The notes: a model not told the origin generated them from the sequence alone. DNA of 64,000 nucleotides from CAVTWD01 sp963738325 (GCA_963738325.1 CAVTWD010000002.1:248001-312000), one strand, 5' to 3'. Counted from the first letter of the stretch, positions 36,801 through 45,173 are shown. Program-made: numbers and translations.

Positions 36801-36964
36801 GCCGGGGCTACCACCGCCGCGGACCCGCCGTGCGGAGTCGCCGGGGCAGAAGCCGCCGCCGCGGTCATCGGGACGCCCGGGTGCCCGGCGGCGACCGGTA
36901 CGGCGCCGACCCCGTCCGCGCCGGGCAAGGCCGGGTCTGGCGACGTCGAGCCCGGCTCGGTCAC
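33881..36964 (-). CDS. Metallophosphoesterase fused to an MprF-like (DUF2156) membrane protein
   Basis: One intact 1027-aa frame. Residues 60-430 form a calcineurin-like phosphoesterase (VVVSDLHLSG, VVAGDGFELL, VVLAGNHDGQ, VVHGNQEDP, LVSGHTHEPE) interrupted by a two-helix membrane hairpin. About six further helices follow. Residues 690-1000 are the GNAT-like DUF2156 domain of lysyl-phosphatidylglycerol synthases (LDYFALRDDKELFFTGDGLV, YIGDEAIVECQRFSLQGKAMKS, LGLNFATFR). MprF/LysX proteins transfer lysine from Lys-tRNA to lipid. The GTG start overlaps the lysS stop (GTGA), linking it to Lys-tRNA supply. The fusion to a phosphoesterase is unusual to me. Confidence 0.85.
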   Translation of the reverse strand: MTEPGSTSPDPALPGADGVGAVPVAAGHPGVPMTAAAASAPATPHGGSAAVVAPAAAPPLVPDLVTVAVPRGGRAVVVSDLHLSGEATEAATACTGEMVKVLREWAGPGVVVVAGDGFELLHAPVAPIEDILATHEEWARELAAFAAQPGHQLVVLAGNHDGQIAWDTHLVEVLRQRLGATIVALAVDLVLDTAAGAQKIRVVHGNQEDPYNAFIDPRSPIDTPAGHHVVRQVLPEVEQSYKPGGLLQGIEWLSEPMLAGEMVGSRLLYRRVVGRLWWLALPFLAAVLLRTIAFVPGIQTLLQANAQRWLVGLGIAVIAVVVVAVVVAMATMLRVHHDLSQTDLGHRSGTGSHNASARELAARLIAEGYAGLVSGHTHEPELSVVGFGFYANSGCGVSAVGPVPARFGLPRPFLAVRRCSRVELAAHEVVEVRLILGETPSGDPSRLERLVALRPPDRPRTPAEVAALPAGTTFPIDGQKLGVFTHRRRIRRWAAGLLVAAGVLNIVSTITGPSTSHLARIESDIPLRIPRAAGVLAVLMGVALIGLARAVRRGYRPAWAVVVVLLGVLAVVMFLKGEDIEEAVANAALALWLLAEHRHFKVTPTAGRRWAPWAFALALLGLGLAIVLAAFFGRDDRYGRAFTTLAVGVVVLVGWLVARPTRPRQTQTSRDADLDRARAIVGRCGGDTLDYFALRDDKELFFTGDGLVAYTVLDRTMLVSPDPICASEAREEVWADAMEHADANGWGISVLAANASWLPTYHAAGLQSLYIGDEAIVECQRFSLQGKAMKSLRGAHNRVGKAGYRVDVLDPDTAGAGLRQQLLALMTETRQGDAEPGFSMTLSRMFDPRDTGLLLAVCFDPSGQPVAFNQYVPAAAIGGYSLDVMRRTADPDAPNGLTDFVIIETIQWMKTNGYRGLGLNFATFRAVVSGEVEGGPWRRVQRRVLHHFSDTMQIESLWRFNQKYDPRWRPRYVVTDALLDEPRAGVAIARAESVGELPVVGRLLESHGPDPAVASHDVAPASPPSGS

Positions 36965-38090
36965 GCGGCGGCCTCGGGGCGCAGCAACGGGAAGAGGATC
37001 ACGTCGCGGATGTTGGCTACGTCGGCCAGCAGCATCACCAGGCGGTCGACCCCGATGCCGATGCCGGAGGTGGGCGGCAGTCCGTACTCGAGGGCCCGGA
37101 CGAAGACGAGATCGGCCGGATGGGCTTCGACGTCGCGCGCGGCCGCCAGCCCGGCCTCGAAGTCGAACCGCTGGCGTTGGTCGTCGGCGTCGTTGAGCTC
37201 GCTGTAGCCGTTGGCCAACTCCTTGCCGTTCACGACGAGCTCGAACCGGTCGGCGAGCTGGGGGTCGTCGGGACTGCGCCGCGCCAGCGGCGACACCTCG
37301 ACCGGGTAGCCGCACACGAACAGCGGCCCGACCGTGGACGGCTGCAACACCTTGTCGTACAGCTCGAAGAGATCGTCGCGTGCCGGATGGCGAACACGCG
37401 CCGGTCGTCGGCGTTGGCGATGAGGTCGACTTCACGCTCGCGGTACTTCGTCTCCGGGTCGGTGACGCCGTGATAGAGGTCGGGGAGAGGCCGCAGCGCC
37501 TTCGTGAGCAGCGCGAGCGACGTGACGTCGACCGACAGCTCTCCCCGCCGCGAGGTGACGACCTCACCCGTTCCGCCGATCCAGTCCCCGATGTCGAGGT
37601 TGGCCAGCACGAGCGACGACGTCGGATCGAGGCCGTCGTGCTCGCAGAGCAGCTGCAACCGCCCGGTGGTGTCGACGATGTCGAGGAACGAGAGCTTGCC
37701 GTGGCCCCGCAGGGCCGTCACCCGGCCGGCGACCCGGGCCGTGACACCGGTGCGCGTGTCGGCGGCCAGGCGGGGGTGTTGGGCATGGAGCTCGGCCGCG
37801 CTCGCGGTGCGATCGAACCGGTACGGGTGGGCATCGACGCCGGCCGCGAGCAGTGCGGCCACCTTGCTCCGTCGCTCGGCCACCTGCTCCTCGAGCCCGT
37901 GGCGAGCGGACTCGTCCGCCCGGGGTGCCGTGCCCGCCGGCGGTAGCCCATCGGCCGGGCGTGCCGTCTCCGTCGGGCGTGCCGTCTCCGTCGGGCGTGC
38001 TGGCTCCATCGGGCGTGCTGGCTCCATCGGGCGTGCTGTGTCCGCCATGCGTCGCTCGTCGGCCGCCGTGCGTCGCTCGTCGGCCGCCAT
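36961..38090 (-). pseudogene. lysS: Lysyl-tRNA synthetase, class II, lacking its catalytic core
   Basis: The N-terminal OB-fold is complete (RVAGRVTALRGHGKLSFLDI, LQLLCEHDG, GDWIGGTGEVVTSRRGELSV) up to the YREREVDLIANADDRRVFAIR motif. The C-terminus is also present (LQPSTVGPLFVCGYPVEVSP, YSELNDADDQRQRF, GIGIGVDRLVMLLADV). Between them, near 37375-37395, about 150 residues including class II motifs 1 and 2 are missing, and the frame shifts. The full span is 1130 nt against about 1500 for the family. Residues 1-55 are a repeat-rich extension (ARPMEP/ARPTET). The start is an ATG with GGAGG upstream. Either a decayed paralogue or an assembly deletion. Confidence 0.85.
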
Positions 38091-38234
38091 GCGTCCTCCA
38101 AGGCTGCTGGTACGTCCCCGGAGGGCGATTCTGGCACGGTGGTCGCCGCGCCCCGTTGGCGGGCGGGCGAGGGCCTGTCAGCACGGAGGCCGGGTGACCG
38201 CTTCCTCCGGGCCGCCGCCCTACAGTCCGCGCCG

Positions 38235-40719
38235 ATGGCTGATCTCGTGCTCGGCGCCCTCGTCGATCCTGCCTCGCACCAACGCACGCCCGACCCGCTC
38301 GCGCTGGCGAGCGGAGACCTCACCACGCACGGCGTGATCGTGGGTATGACTGGCTCGGGCAAGACGGGCCTCGGCATCGTCCTCATCGAGGAGTGCCTCA
38401 CGAGTGGCGTGCCGTGCCTGCTGATCGACCCCAAGGGCGACCTCACCAACTTGTGCCTCACCTTCCCCGACCTCGCCCCGGCCGACTTCCGTCCCTGGGT
38501 GAACGAGGGCGACGCGGCAGAAGGCCGGCGTCGACGTCGACGCCTTCGCCGCGCAGCAGGCGTCCCAGTGGAAGGACGGCCTGGCCGGTTGGGGCATCAC
38601 GCCCGAGCGCATCAAGGCGCTGTGGGACGCGGTGGCGTTCACGATCTACACACCGGGGTCGAGCTCGGGCGTGCCACTCAACATCGTCGGCTCACTGCAA
38701 TCGCCGGCCGACATGAGTGACACCGAGACGATGCGTGACGAGATCGCGGGCTTCGTCTCCGGCCTCCTCGGTCTCGTCGGCATCGACGCCGACCCGCTGT
38801 CGTCTCGTGAGTTCATCTTGTTGGCGAACCTGATCGAGACGTCGTGGACGGCTGGGCGCAGCCTCGATCTCGCCACCCTGGTCGGCCTCGTGCAGCAGCC
38901 GCCGATGCGCAAGCTCGGCGTGTTCGACCTCGACGCCTTCTTCCCGCCGAACGACCGCACCGCCTTCGCCCTGCGCCTCAACGCCCTCTTGGCGTCGCCT
39001 TCCTTCGCGGCATGGGCGGCGGGACCGCCACTCGACATCGGCGCACTGCTGCGGAGCGGGGACGGCAAGCCGAGCGCCGCCATCGTCACCGTCGCTCACC
39101 TCTCTGACGAGGAGCGCCAGTTCGTGGTGGCCCTTCTCATGTCGAAGGTCGTGACGTGGATGCGGCGCCAGAGCGGCACCACCGATCTCCGCACCCTGGT
39201 CTACATGGACGAGGTCGCCGGGTACGTGCCGCCGTCGGCGAACCCACCGACGAAGAAGCCGATCCTCACTCTCTTCAAGCAGGCGCGCGCCTTCGGCGTC
39301 GGGCTCGTGCTGTCGACGCAGAACCCCGTCGACCTCGACTACAAGGCGATCTCGAACGCCGGCACGTGGATGGTGGGGCGGCTGCAGACCGAGCGCGACA
39401 AGGATCGCTTGCTCGACGGCATGAGCGCGGCGGCCGGCAGCGTCGACGTCAAGACGGTGGGCGACACCATCAGCGCGCTGGGCAAGCGGGAGTTCGTGGT
39501 GAAGCGGGCCGGCAAGGACACCCCTGAGGTGTTCACGACTCGCTGGGCGATGAGCTACCTCCGCGGCCCGCTGACGCGGGATCAGATCGCCGCGCTCATG
39601 GAGGGCCAGCGTGCCGCGATTGCTGGCTCGGCCACGCCGCCCGCGGCAGCCGTCACGTCGCCGGAGGGCGCGGCACCCGCGCCGGCCCCGGCGAGCGCCG
39701 CCTCGTCGACACCGGCACCCGCTTCTGCGCCGGCTCCCTCGGCCGCTTCCGCCCCGGCCGCCTCCGCCGGACCGGCGCCGCTGGCCGACGACGAGACGCC
39801 GATCATGCCCGATGTCGCCCAGGGCACGCCGATCCGCTGGCTCGACCCGGCGGCCGCGTGGGCGGCGCAGGTTGGCGCCGCGCCCGACTCCACCCGCCAC
39901 GCCGCCGCCGCCGTAGCTCGGGCGCGCCTCCGCTACGACGACGAGAAGGCCGACCTGCTCGTGGACGAGGAGTGGGAAGCCGTGTTGTTCCCCCTCACCG
40001 CATCCGCCGACCCGGGGGCCGCTGTCGCGGTCGACTACGACGACCGAGACCTTCGGCCGGAGACGCCCGCGGTGGCGACGTATGTGCTGCCCGCCGCCCC
40101 GATCGGGCAGAAGAGCTTCTGGACGGCGTTGCAGCGCGACCTCGTCGACTGGCTGGTGCGCAACAAGACGATGGACCTCTTCGCCAACAAGACCCTGAAG
40201 CTCTACTCACGCCCGGGAGAGGCGCAGGACGCGTTCGTGGGCCGCTGCCAGGAGGCGGCCCAGACCAAGGCGGACGAGCAAGCGGCGAAGCTGCGCGACA
40301 AGTACCGCACCAAGGTGTCCGCCCTCGAGGCGAAGCTCGCCGCCGCCCAGGAGAAGGCATCGGTGGCCGAGGCGCAGCAGCAGGCCATCCAGGGCCAGCA
40401 GATGGGATCAGTGGTGGGCAGCCTGCTCGGGTCGTTCCTCGGCGGCCGGCGCAACACCCGCGCGCTGGCCCGGTCCGTCACGGGCGGGGGCAGGAGCTCG
40501 GCGGCGGCGAGCGCCCGCGCCCAGGCCGCCGGCGAGCGTCTCGCCCAGCTCCAACAAGACGCCGTGGAGCTCGAGGAGGAGCTGAAGCAGGAGCTCACGG
40601 CCATCGACGCCGAGTGGGAGGCCAAGGCCTCCGACGTGCAGGTGACGCGGGTGCCGCTCGAGAAGGTCGACGTGGCCGTGACGCAGGTGAACCTCGTCTG
40701 GATCCCCGTGACCCGATGA
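38235..40719 (+). CDS. HerA-like/DUF853-type ATPase (one frameshift)
   Basis: About 828 aa. Walker A is VIVGMTGSGKTGLGIVL, followed by LLIDPKGDLTNLCLTFP. One base shift near 38520 leads on to VAFTIYTPGSSSGVPLNIV, Walker B RTLVYMDEVAGYVPP, FKQARAFGVGLVLSTQNPVD and RLQTERDKDRLLDGM. An Ala/Pro linker (about 440-500), a C-terminal beta segment and a long coiled coil (KYRTKVSALEAKLAAAQEKAS) close the protein. It belongs to the HerA/FtsK-fold DNA-translocase-like ATPases; its cellular role is not known. The ATG at 38235 is the first in frame with the fold. Confidence 0.85.
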
Positions 40720-40787
40720 GCGCAGGCGCGACGGGCCTCCCGGCGAATCCGATCAGGCCTTGGCCGGATCGCAGTAACGTGCGCGCC

Positions 40788-41009
40788 ATGGGATTCCTCG
40801 ACACTGTCAAGGGTTGGTTCGGCGGCAGCAAGTCGAAGGTGCAGGACACCGTCGCCTCGCAGTCGGACAACATCAACAAGGGCATCGAGAAGACCGGCGA
40901 TGTCATCGATGACAAGACGGGCGGCAAGTACGCCGACAAGGTGGACTCCGGCCAGCAAGCGGCCGAGGGTGCCGTCGACAAGCTAAAGGGTGACGCCGGC
41001 TCGAGCTAG
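40788..41009 (+). CDS. MT0933/Rv0909-family small antitoxin-like protein
   Basis: This 73-aa acidic, Lys/Asp-rich helical protein begins MGFLDTVKGWFGGSK and continues DVIDDKTGGKYADKVDSGQQ. The DDKTGGKYADK core is the signature of the MT0933_antitox family. No toxin gene follows; family members are often orphans, so antitoxin is a family label, not a demonstrated role. Confidence 0.75.
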   Translation: MGFLDTVKGWFGGSKSKVQDTVASQSDNINKGIEKTGDVIDDKTGGKYADKVDSGQQAAEGAVDKLKGDAGSS

Positions 41010-41098
41010 CGGCGCGCTCACCGAGGGCTCGGCTCTTGCGTGAGCCGGTCGCCGTCACGGGTCGGGAGTGAGCCGAACCGCTGATGCGGGTCATTAGC

Positions 41099-41177
41099 GA
41101 AGGGGGGAAGGAGGCCTTCCCCCCTTCGGATCCCCCCATCTGGGGAGCTCCGGTCGACCGGCAGAGCCGGATCGACC
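41099..41177. terminator. Two consecutive hairpins
   Basis: GAAGGGGGGAAGG and CCTTCCCCCCTTC form a 13-bp perfect stem with a 3-nt loop (41099-41127). An imperfect stem GGTCGA-CCGGC / GCCGG-A-TCGACC follows (41152-41177). They lie between the antitoxin-like gene and the ArsC-like gene. Terminator of the upstream gene is likely. Confidence 0.6.
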
Positions 41178-41239
41178 TCCGCACGAAACCCGTCACAAGG
41201 TCTCGAGTTCGGGCGCCCCAGGACAATTAGCCTGGTCTT

Positions 41240-41594
41240 GTGGCCGACGGACCATCTACCACAACTCGAGCTGTTCGACGTCCAAGGGCGTTCTCGCCAT
41301 GACCGAGGAGGCGGCGCCGAGGTCGAGGTCGTGCTGTACCTCAAGCATCCACCGAGCCGCGAGCGGCTCGAGTGGCTTGTCGCGGACCTCGACGGCCCGG
41401 TCGCGGACCTCGTCCGCAAGGACGCTTACTTCGCGGAGCTCGGCCTCGACCCCACGGACTACACCGAACCCGGGCCGGTCATCGAGCTGCTCGTCGAGCA
41501 TCCTCGCCTCATGCAACGGCCCCTGCTCGTCAAAGGTGACCGCGTGGTGATCGGGCGGACGACGGAGCGAGCGGCTGCGCTCATCGCGGGCTGA
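41240..41594 (+). CDS. ArsC/Spx-like thioredoxin-fold protein (frameshifted N-terminus)
   Basis: From a GTG at 41240 the corrected start reads TIYHNSSCSTSKGVLA, with a single cysteine in the position of the ArsC catalytic Cys. The rest is continuous: VVLYLKHPPSRERLEWLVAD, LVRKDAYFAELGLD, VIELLVEHPRLMQRPLLVKG, VVIGRTTERAAALI. The last motifs are those of arsenate reductase-like proteins. Two one-base shifts (about 41252 and 41310) are needed. Arsenate reduction is not proven; many members have other redox roles. Confidence 0.8.
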
Positions 41595-41639
41595 CGGCCG
41601 CGTGGGCGGCCGTCCAGGCGGGCAGAATGCCATCGTCAC

Positions 41640-41722
41640 GCGGGCGTGGCGGAATCTGGCAGACGCGTCGGGTTTAGGTCCCGGTGTCGAAAGACATGAG
41701 GGTTCGAGTCCCTCCGCCCGCA
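41640..41722 (+). tRNA. tRNA-Leu (anticodon TAG)
   Basis: The acceptor stem GCGGGCG pairs with CGCCCGC. The anticodon stem TCGGG/CCCGG encloses loop TTTAGGT with anticodon TAG at 41675-41677. A long variable arm (TGTCGAAAGACAT) marks a class II tRNA, and the T arm is GAGGG-TTCGAGT-CCCTC. CCA is not encoded. Confidence 0.95.
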
Positions 41723-41871
41723 CCCAGAGACCCCCGCGCCCACCGCGGGCCGTCTCTGCTCGCGGAACTTGAACCCAGGAGAGCCGTACTCGGCTCCCCT
41801 CGGTTCAACTTCCGGGTCGACCTCGCGTATCACGGAGCGAACAGGCGTCCTCGGGTGGGGACGACGCACTC

Positions 41872-42282
41872 ATGATCGGTGCCGGCTGGACGAACCACAC
41901 CGTTTGCTACGGCGACAGCGGCGGTCCGCTGACCGTCTCGCGGGCCCGCACGGTCCAGGTCGGGGTGGCCAGCCTCGTCGAGAGCTGGCCCCACGATTGC
42001 GGCGAGCCGGGCGGCTACGCGGAGCTCAACGGGCCACAACTGGCGTGGCTCGCCTCGGTCGTCCCCTCGATCGTGCCCAGCTGGGGCCCGTGCACGACGA
42101 GCGCGGGCACTGCGGGCGTGACCTTCGTGTCGTATTACCTGCCGTCCTCGCCCACGTCCCAGATGGACGGGCAGTTCGCCTGGTTCCTCACCTGCAGCAC
42201 GCCGCAGAAGCCCCCGCCTCCGCCGCACGGGCCCTCCGAACAGGTGTGCCTGAAGAAGCCGTGGCTCTGCGACGACAACTGA
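41872..42282 (+). pseudogene. C-terminal remnant of a trypsin-like serine protease
   Basis: A 136-aa frame contains the S1 catalytic serine motif HTVCYGDSGGPLTVS and the following strand VQVGVASLVESW with cysteines. The His and Asp of the triad and the N-terminal barrel are missing. Upstream there is only 149 bp to the tRNA, with no continuation. It is probably the tail of a gene lost by recombination next to the tRNA. Confidence 0.7.
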
Positions 42283-42289
42283 GCCGAGC

Positions 42290-43414
42290 TCAGCGGGCGC
42301 CGATCGCCACGGCCGCGTCGCGGTGGAGCCGCCCGAAGTTGTAGTAGGCGGCGCACGCGCCTTCTGACGAGACCATGCACGTGCCGATCGGGGTCTCGGG
42401 AGTGCAGGCGGTGCCGAAGACCTTGCACTCCCACGGCTTGATGACGCCCTTGAGCACCTCGCCGCACTGACACGCCTTCGGATCGGCCACCCGCACGCCG
42501 GGCACCTCGTAGCGGCGCTCGGCGTCGAAGGCCGCTAATTCCGGTCGCAGGCGCAGCGCGCTCTGCGAGATGAAGCCGAGGCCCCGCCATTCGAAGTGGG
42601 GCCGCAACTCGAACACCTCGGCGAGCAGCCGGAGGGCGCGGGGATTGCCCTCCTCTCGCACGACCCGGCGGTATTGGTTCTCGATCTCGCAGCGCCCCTC
42701 GCGGATCTGGCTCAGCAGCATGGCGATGGCCTGGAGGATGTCGAGCGGCTCGAACCCGGCCGTGACGAGCGGCTTGCCGTACTGCGCGGCGACGAACCGG
42801 TAGGGCCGCTGGCCCACGACCGTGGACACATGGCCGGGACCGAGGAAGCCGTCGAGGCGCAAGCCGGGCGACTCGAGGATCGCCTTGATGGGCGGGACGA
42901 TCGTGACGTGGTTGCAGTAGACGCTGAAGTTGGTGACGCCGCGTGTGCGCGCCTCGAGCACGGTCAGCGCAGTCGAGGGCGCCGTCGTCTCGAAGCCGAC
43001 GGCGAAGAACACCACCTCGCGATCGGGCGTCTCCGTCGCGATGCGCAGCGCGTCGAGCGGTGAGTAGACGAAGCGGACGTCGGCCCCTTGAGCTTTCGCC
43101 TGCAGGAGGTTCCCTTTCCCGCCCGGCACCCGCATCATGTCGCCGAAGGTGGTGAAGATGACCCGGGGCACGGCGGCCACCGCCAACGCGTCGTCGACCC
43201 GGCCCATCGGGATCACGCACACCGGACACCCTGGGCCGTGCACGAGCTCGACCGTCTCGGGCAGCACGTGCTCGATGCCGTGGCGGTAGATGGTGTGGGT
43301 GTGGCCGCCGCAGACCTCCATGAACTTGAAGTGCTGGTCGCCGGCCAGCTCGGTGATCCGCGCCACGAGCGCTCGCGCCGCGACCGGGTCGCGGTACTCG
43401 TCGACGAAGCGCAC
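42290..43414 (-). CDS. hypD: Hydrogenase maturation factor HypD
   Basis: This 374-aa protein is intact. HypD carries a [4Fe-4S] cluster and, with HypC, forms the Fe(CN)2CO unit. Visible are MEVCGGHTHTIYRHG, VHGPGCPVCVIPMGRVD, FTTFGDMMRVPG, FFAVGFETTAPSTAL, NHVTIVPPI, GFLGPGHVSTV and the C-terminal cysteines (PKACQCGEVLKG, ECKVFGTACTPETP, GTCMVSSEGACAAYY). The start is a GTG at 43414 with GGGAGG upstream; the open frame beyond has no similarity. It ends the minus-strand hydrogenase operon. Confidence 0.96.
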   Translation of the reverse strand: MRFVDEYRDPVAARALVARITELAGDQHFKFMEVCGGHTHTIYRHGIEHVLPETVELVHGPGCPVCVIPMGRVDDALAVAAVPRVIFTTFGDMMRVPGGKGNLLQAKAQGADVRFVYSPLDALRIATETPDREVVFFAVGFETTAPSTALTVLEARTRGVTNFSVYCNHVTIVPPIKAILESPGLRLDGFLGPGHVSTVVGQRPYRFVAAQYGKPLVTAGFEPLDILQAIAMLLSQIREGRCEIENQYRRVVREEGNPRALRLLAEVFELRPHFEWRGLGFISQSALRLRPELAAFDAERRYEVPGVRVADPKACQCGEVLKGVIKPWECKVFGTACTPETPIGTCMVSSEGACAAYYNFGRLHRDAAVAIGAR

Positions 43415-43422
43415 GGCCCTCC

Positions 43423-43704
43423 CTACTCCTTCTCCGTGATCCGCGACGCGGACAGCGCCGCCATCTCCTCGGTGTAGGCCTGACCCATCATCTGGAGGGA
43501 GGCCAAGGCCATGGCCGCCTCCTCTTCGTCGATCTTCGACATGGCGAAACCGACGTGGATCAACACCCAGTCGCCCGGCCGGAGGTCTTCGTCCTCGAGC
43601 AATCCGACGTTGATGATGCGCCCGACGCCGGCGACGTCGACGCGGGCCAGGTGCTCGTGGATCTCGAGCCGCTCGACCACTTGACCGGGGATGCCGAGGC
43701 ACAT
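43423..43704 (-). CDS. hypC: Hydrogenase assembly chaperone HypC
   Basis: This 93-aa protein starts MCLGIPGQVVE, with the essential Cys2. The OB-like body follows (VDVAGVGRIINVGLLEDEDL, RPGDWVLIHVGFAMSKIDEE). HypC carries the Fe(CN)2CO group between HypD and the large subunit. It lies 8 bp upstream of hypD and 10 bp downstream of hypA. The HypC fold recurs in a longer protein at 56138-56860. Confidence 0.96.
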   Translation of the reverse strand: MCLGIPGQVVERLEIHEHLARVDVAGVGRIINVGLLEDEDLRPGDWVLIHVGFAMSKIDEEEAAMALASLQMMGQAYTEEMAALSASRITEKE

Positions 43705-43714
43705 GGCTCGACCC

Positions 43715-44051
43715 TCAGCCCCGGTACACGATCGACTCGAGGACGAGCTCGTCGCCCCCGACGAGCTCGACGTCGACGCTGCCGCACGAGGGGCAACCGA
43801 GCGGGATGTCGTCGGCCTCCCACCCGCGGCCGCAGTCGGTGCAACGGGCCCGGATCGGCTCAAGCACGAGCTCGGCGGCGCCCGTCGGCCATCACCGTCC
43901 CTTCGGCAGCCACGGCGAACGACTGCTCGAAGGCCTCGGGGTGCACATGGTGCAGTCGCCCGACCCGGACCCGCACGCGGGCGACGGGCCGGTCGCCCGC
44001 TCGCTGCTCGACCGCGTCGACGATCGAGGAGCACAACCCGAGCTCGTGCAT
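43715..44051 (-). CDS. hypA: Hydrogenase nickel chaperone HypA (one frameshift)
   Basis: MHELGLCSSIVDAVEQRAG carries the nickel-binding His2. After one base shift near 43885 the zinc domain is read: RCTDCGRGWEADD and LGCPSCGSVDVEL, the two CxxC pairs. The end is LVLESIVYRG. HypA inserts Ni into the large subunit. The span of 337 nt is one over a multiple of three. The ATG at 44051 abuts the YceI stop. Its usual partner HypB is not seen in this window. Confidence 0.92.
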
Positions 44052-44567
44052 CTACCTCTCCTCCTCCGCGATGATGTCCACCTTCACCACGACCTCCGGT
44101 TCGACCTTCAGCATCAGGATGCGGGGTGGCTGCATCCCGAAGTCCCGGATGTCGAAGGTGGATCGTCCTTGTAGGCGTAGCGTGTCCCCGTCGATCAGGC
44201 CCACCGCCATGTCGTCCTCGCACGAGCGCGTCACGCCGCGAAACGAGACGTCGCCCCGCACGCGGTAACCGCCGTCGGAGCCGCTCGGCGCCATGCTGGT
44301 GAGGACTCCGTCGATCGTGGGGAAGCGGCGGGCCTCGATCCGCTTCTGCAGCTCGCGGTCTTCCAACCGGTTGCCCGACTGGAGGAGGCCGACCGGGAGC
44401 GAGAGCCGGCCGGACGGGGCGACGGCGAGGTTCACCTTCCCACCCCCTCGCACCTCGAGCTCCACGAACCCCTCGAGCCCGTTCGTGCGCGCGTTGATCG
44501 GGTGCAGGCTCGAGCGCGCCTCGATCTGCACCGACGATCGCTCGGGGACGATGCGGTACCGAGCCAC
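44052..44567 (-). CDS. YceI-family protein in the hydrogenase operon
   Basis: This 171-aa YceI lipocalin-like barrel starts at a GTG. The core reads YRIVPERSSVQIEARSSLHP, LPVGLLQSGNRLEDRELQKR, RRFPTIDGVLTSM, DVSFRGVTRS and STFDIRDFGMQPPRIL. YceI proteins bind polyisoprenoids; no signal peptide is seen, so this one should be cytoplasmic. It closely resembles the C-terminal domain of the PadR fusion at 51409-52482 (shared IEARSS, ELQKRIEARRFP/ELLRRIDARRYP and FDIRDF). Confidence 0.88.
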   Translation of the reverse strand: MARYRIVPERSSVQIEARSSLHPINARTNGLEGFVELEVRGGGKVNLAVAPSGRLSLPVGLLQSGNRLEDRELQKRIEARRFPTIDGVLTSMAPSGSDGGYRVRGDVSFRGVTRSCEDDMAVGLIDGDTLRLQGRSTFDIRDFGMQPPRILMLKVEPEVVVKVDIIAEEER

Positions 44568-44574
44568 ACTCGGC

Positions 44575-44679
44575 TTACATCTCGCGCATCTTCATGTAGC
44601 GCGCGATGTCAGGCAGGCCCATCACGATGAGGCCGACCAGGACGGCCAGCAGCGACAGCACGACGAAACGACGGATCAT
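44575..44679 (-). CDS. 34-aa membrane microprotein (DUF6893-like)
   Basis: MIRRFVVLSLLAVLVGLIVM is one membrane helix with a positive N-terminus, followed by GLPDIARYMKMREM. The ATG at 44679 overlaps the maturation protease stop (ATGA), and the TAA is 8 bp before the YceI start, so it sits in the operon like its neighbours. It resembles the short DUF6893 family (hydrophobic helix then LPxxxRYxKM). The role is unknown; a membrane anchor for the hydrogenase is a reasonable guess. Confidence 0.72.
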   Translation of the reverse strand: MIRRFVVLSLLAVLVGLIVMGLPDIARYMKMREM

Positions 44680-45173
44680 GCGTGAGTCTCCCTTCCCGCT
44701 GGTTGGAGGATGTCGTCGAGCAGCTCGTGGCACACCTCGACAGCGCGGTCGAGGGCCGCCTCCACCGGCGCCGACAAGCCGATGCCCTCGGTGACGTCAG
44801 CCGGTTGGCAGCCGAGAACGAGGACGCGCCCGACCTCGCCGCCCAATCGGCCGAGCGTGGCGAGGACCGCGCCGGGGTTCATGTCGTGGGCGTCGACGAC
44901 CGTCGCGACGCCGTCGCCGGTCGCGACGTGCTCGGGCTCGATGACCGCCACCGTCCCCGGCGGCTCCCCCATGGGCAGCGCGTCGAGGAGGACCAGCACG
45001 TCGTAGCCGTCGAGCAACTCGTAGGCGAGGTGGACGCCGCGGATTCCGAACTCGGCCACCCGCACTCCGGCGGGCGCCGGTTCGGCGGCCAAGCGCTGCG
45101 CCAACGCCACGCCGAAGCCATCATCGCCGAGGAAGATGTTGCCGATGCCGGCGACGAGGACGCGTGGGCTCAC
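44676..45173 (-). CDS. Hydrogenase maturation protease (HyaD/HycI family)
   Basis: This 165-aa endopeptidase trims the large-subunit C-terminus after nickel insertion. Motifs: VLVAGIGNIFLGDDGFGVAL with the first metal Glu/Asp position, DVLVLLDALPMGEPPGTV with the second, and a His in VVDAHDMNPGAVL; LGCQPADVTEGIGLS is also typical. The ATG at 45173 overlaps the upstream gene stop. It fits the group 1h large subunit, which ends 25 residues past the DPCxxCxxH motif. Confidence 0.93.
   Translation of the reverse strand: MSPRVLVAGIGNIFLGDDGFGVALAQRLAAEPAPAGVRVAEFGIRGVHLAYELLDGYDVLVLLDALPMGEPPGTVAVIEPEHVATGDGVATVVDAHDMNPGAVLATLGRLGGEVGRVLVLGCQPADVTEGIGLSAPVEAALDRAVEVCHELLDDILQPAGRETHA

Noticed and set aside
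41640..41722. tRNA-Leu as attachment site of the 16-kb element
   Set aside because: The element ends are fixed inside the DUF2461 gene by the att sites; the tRNA is 9 kb beyond attR.
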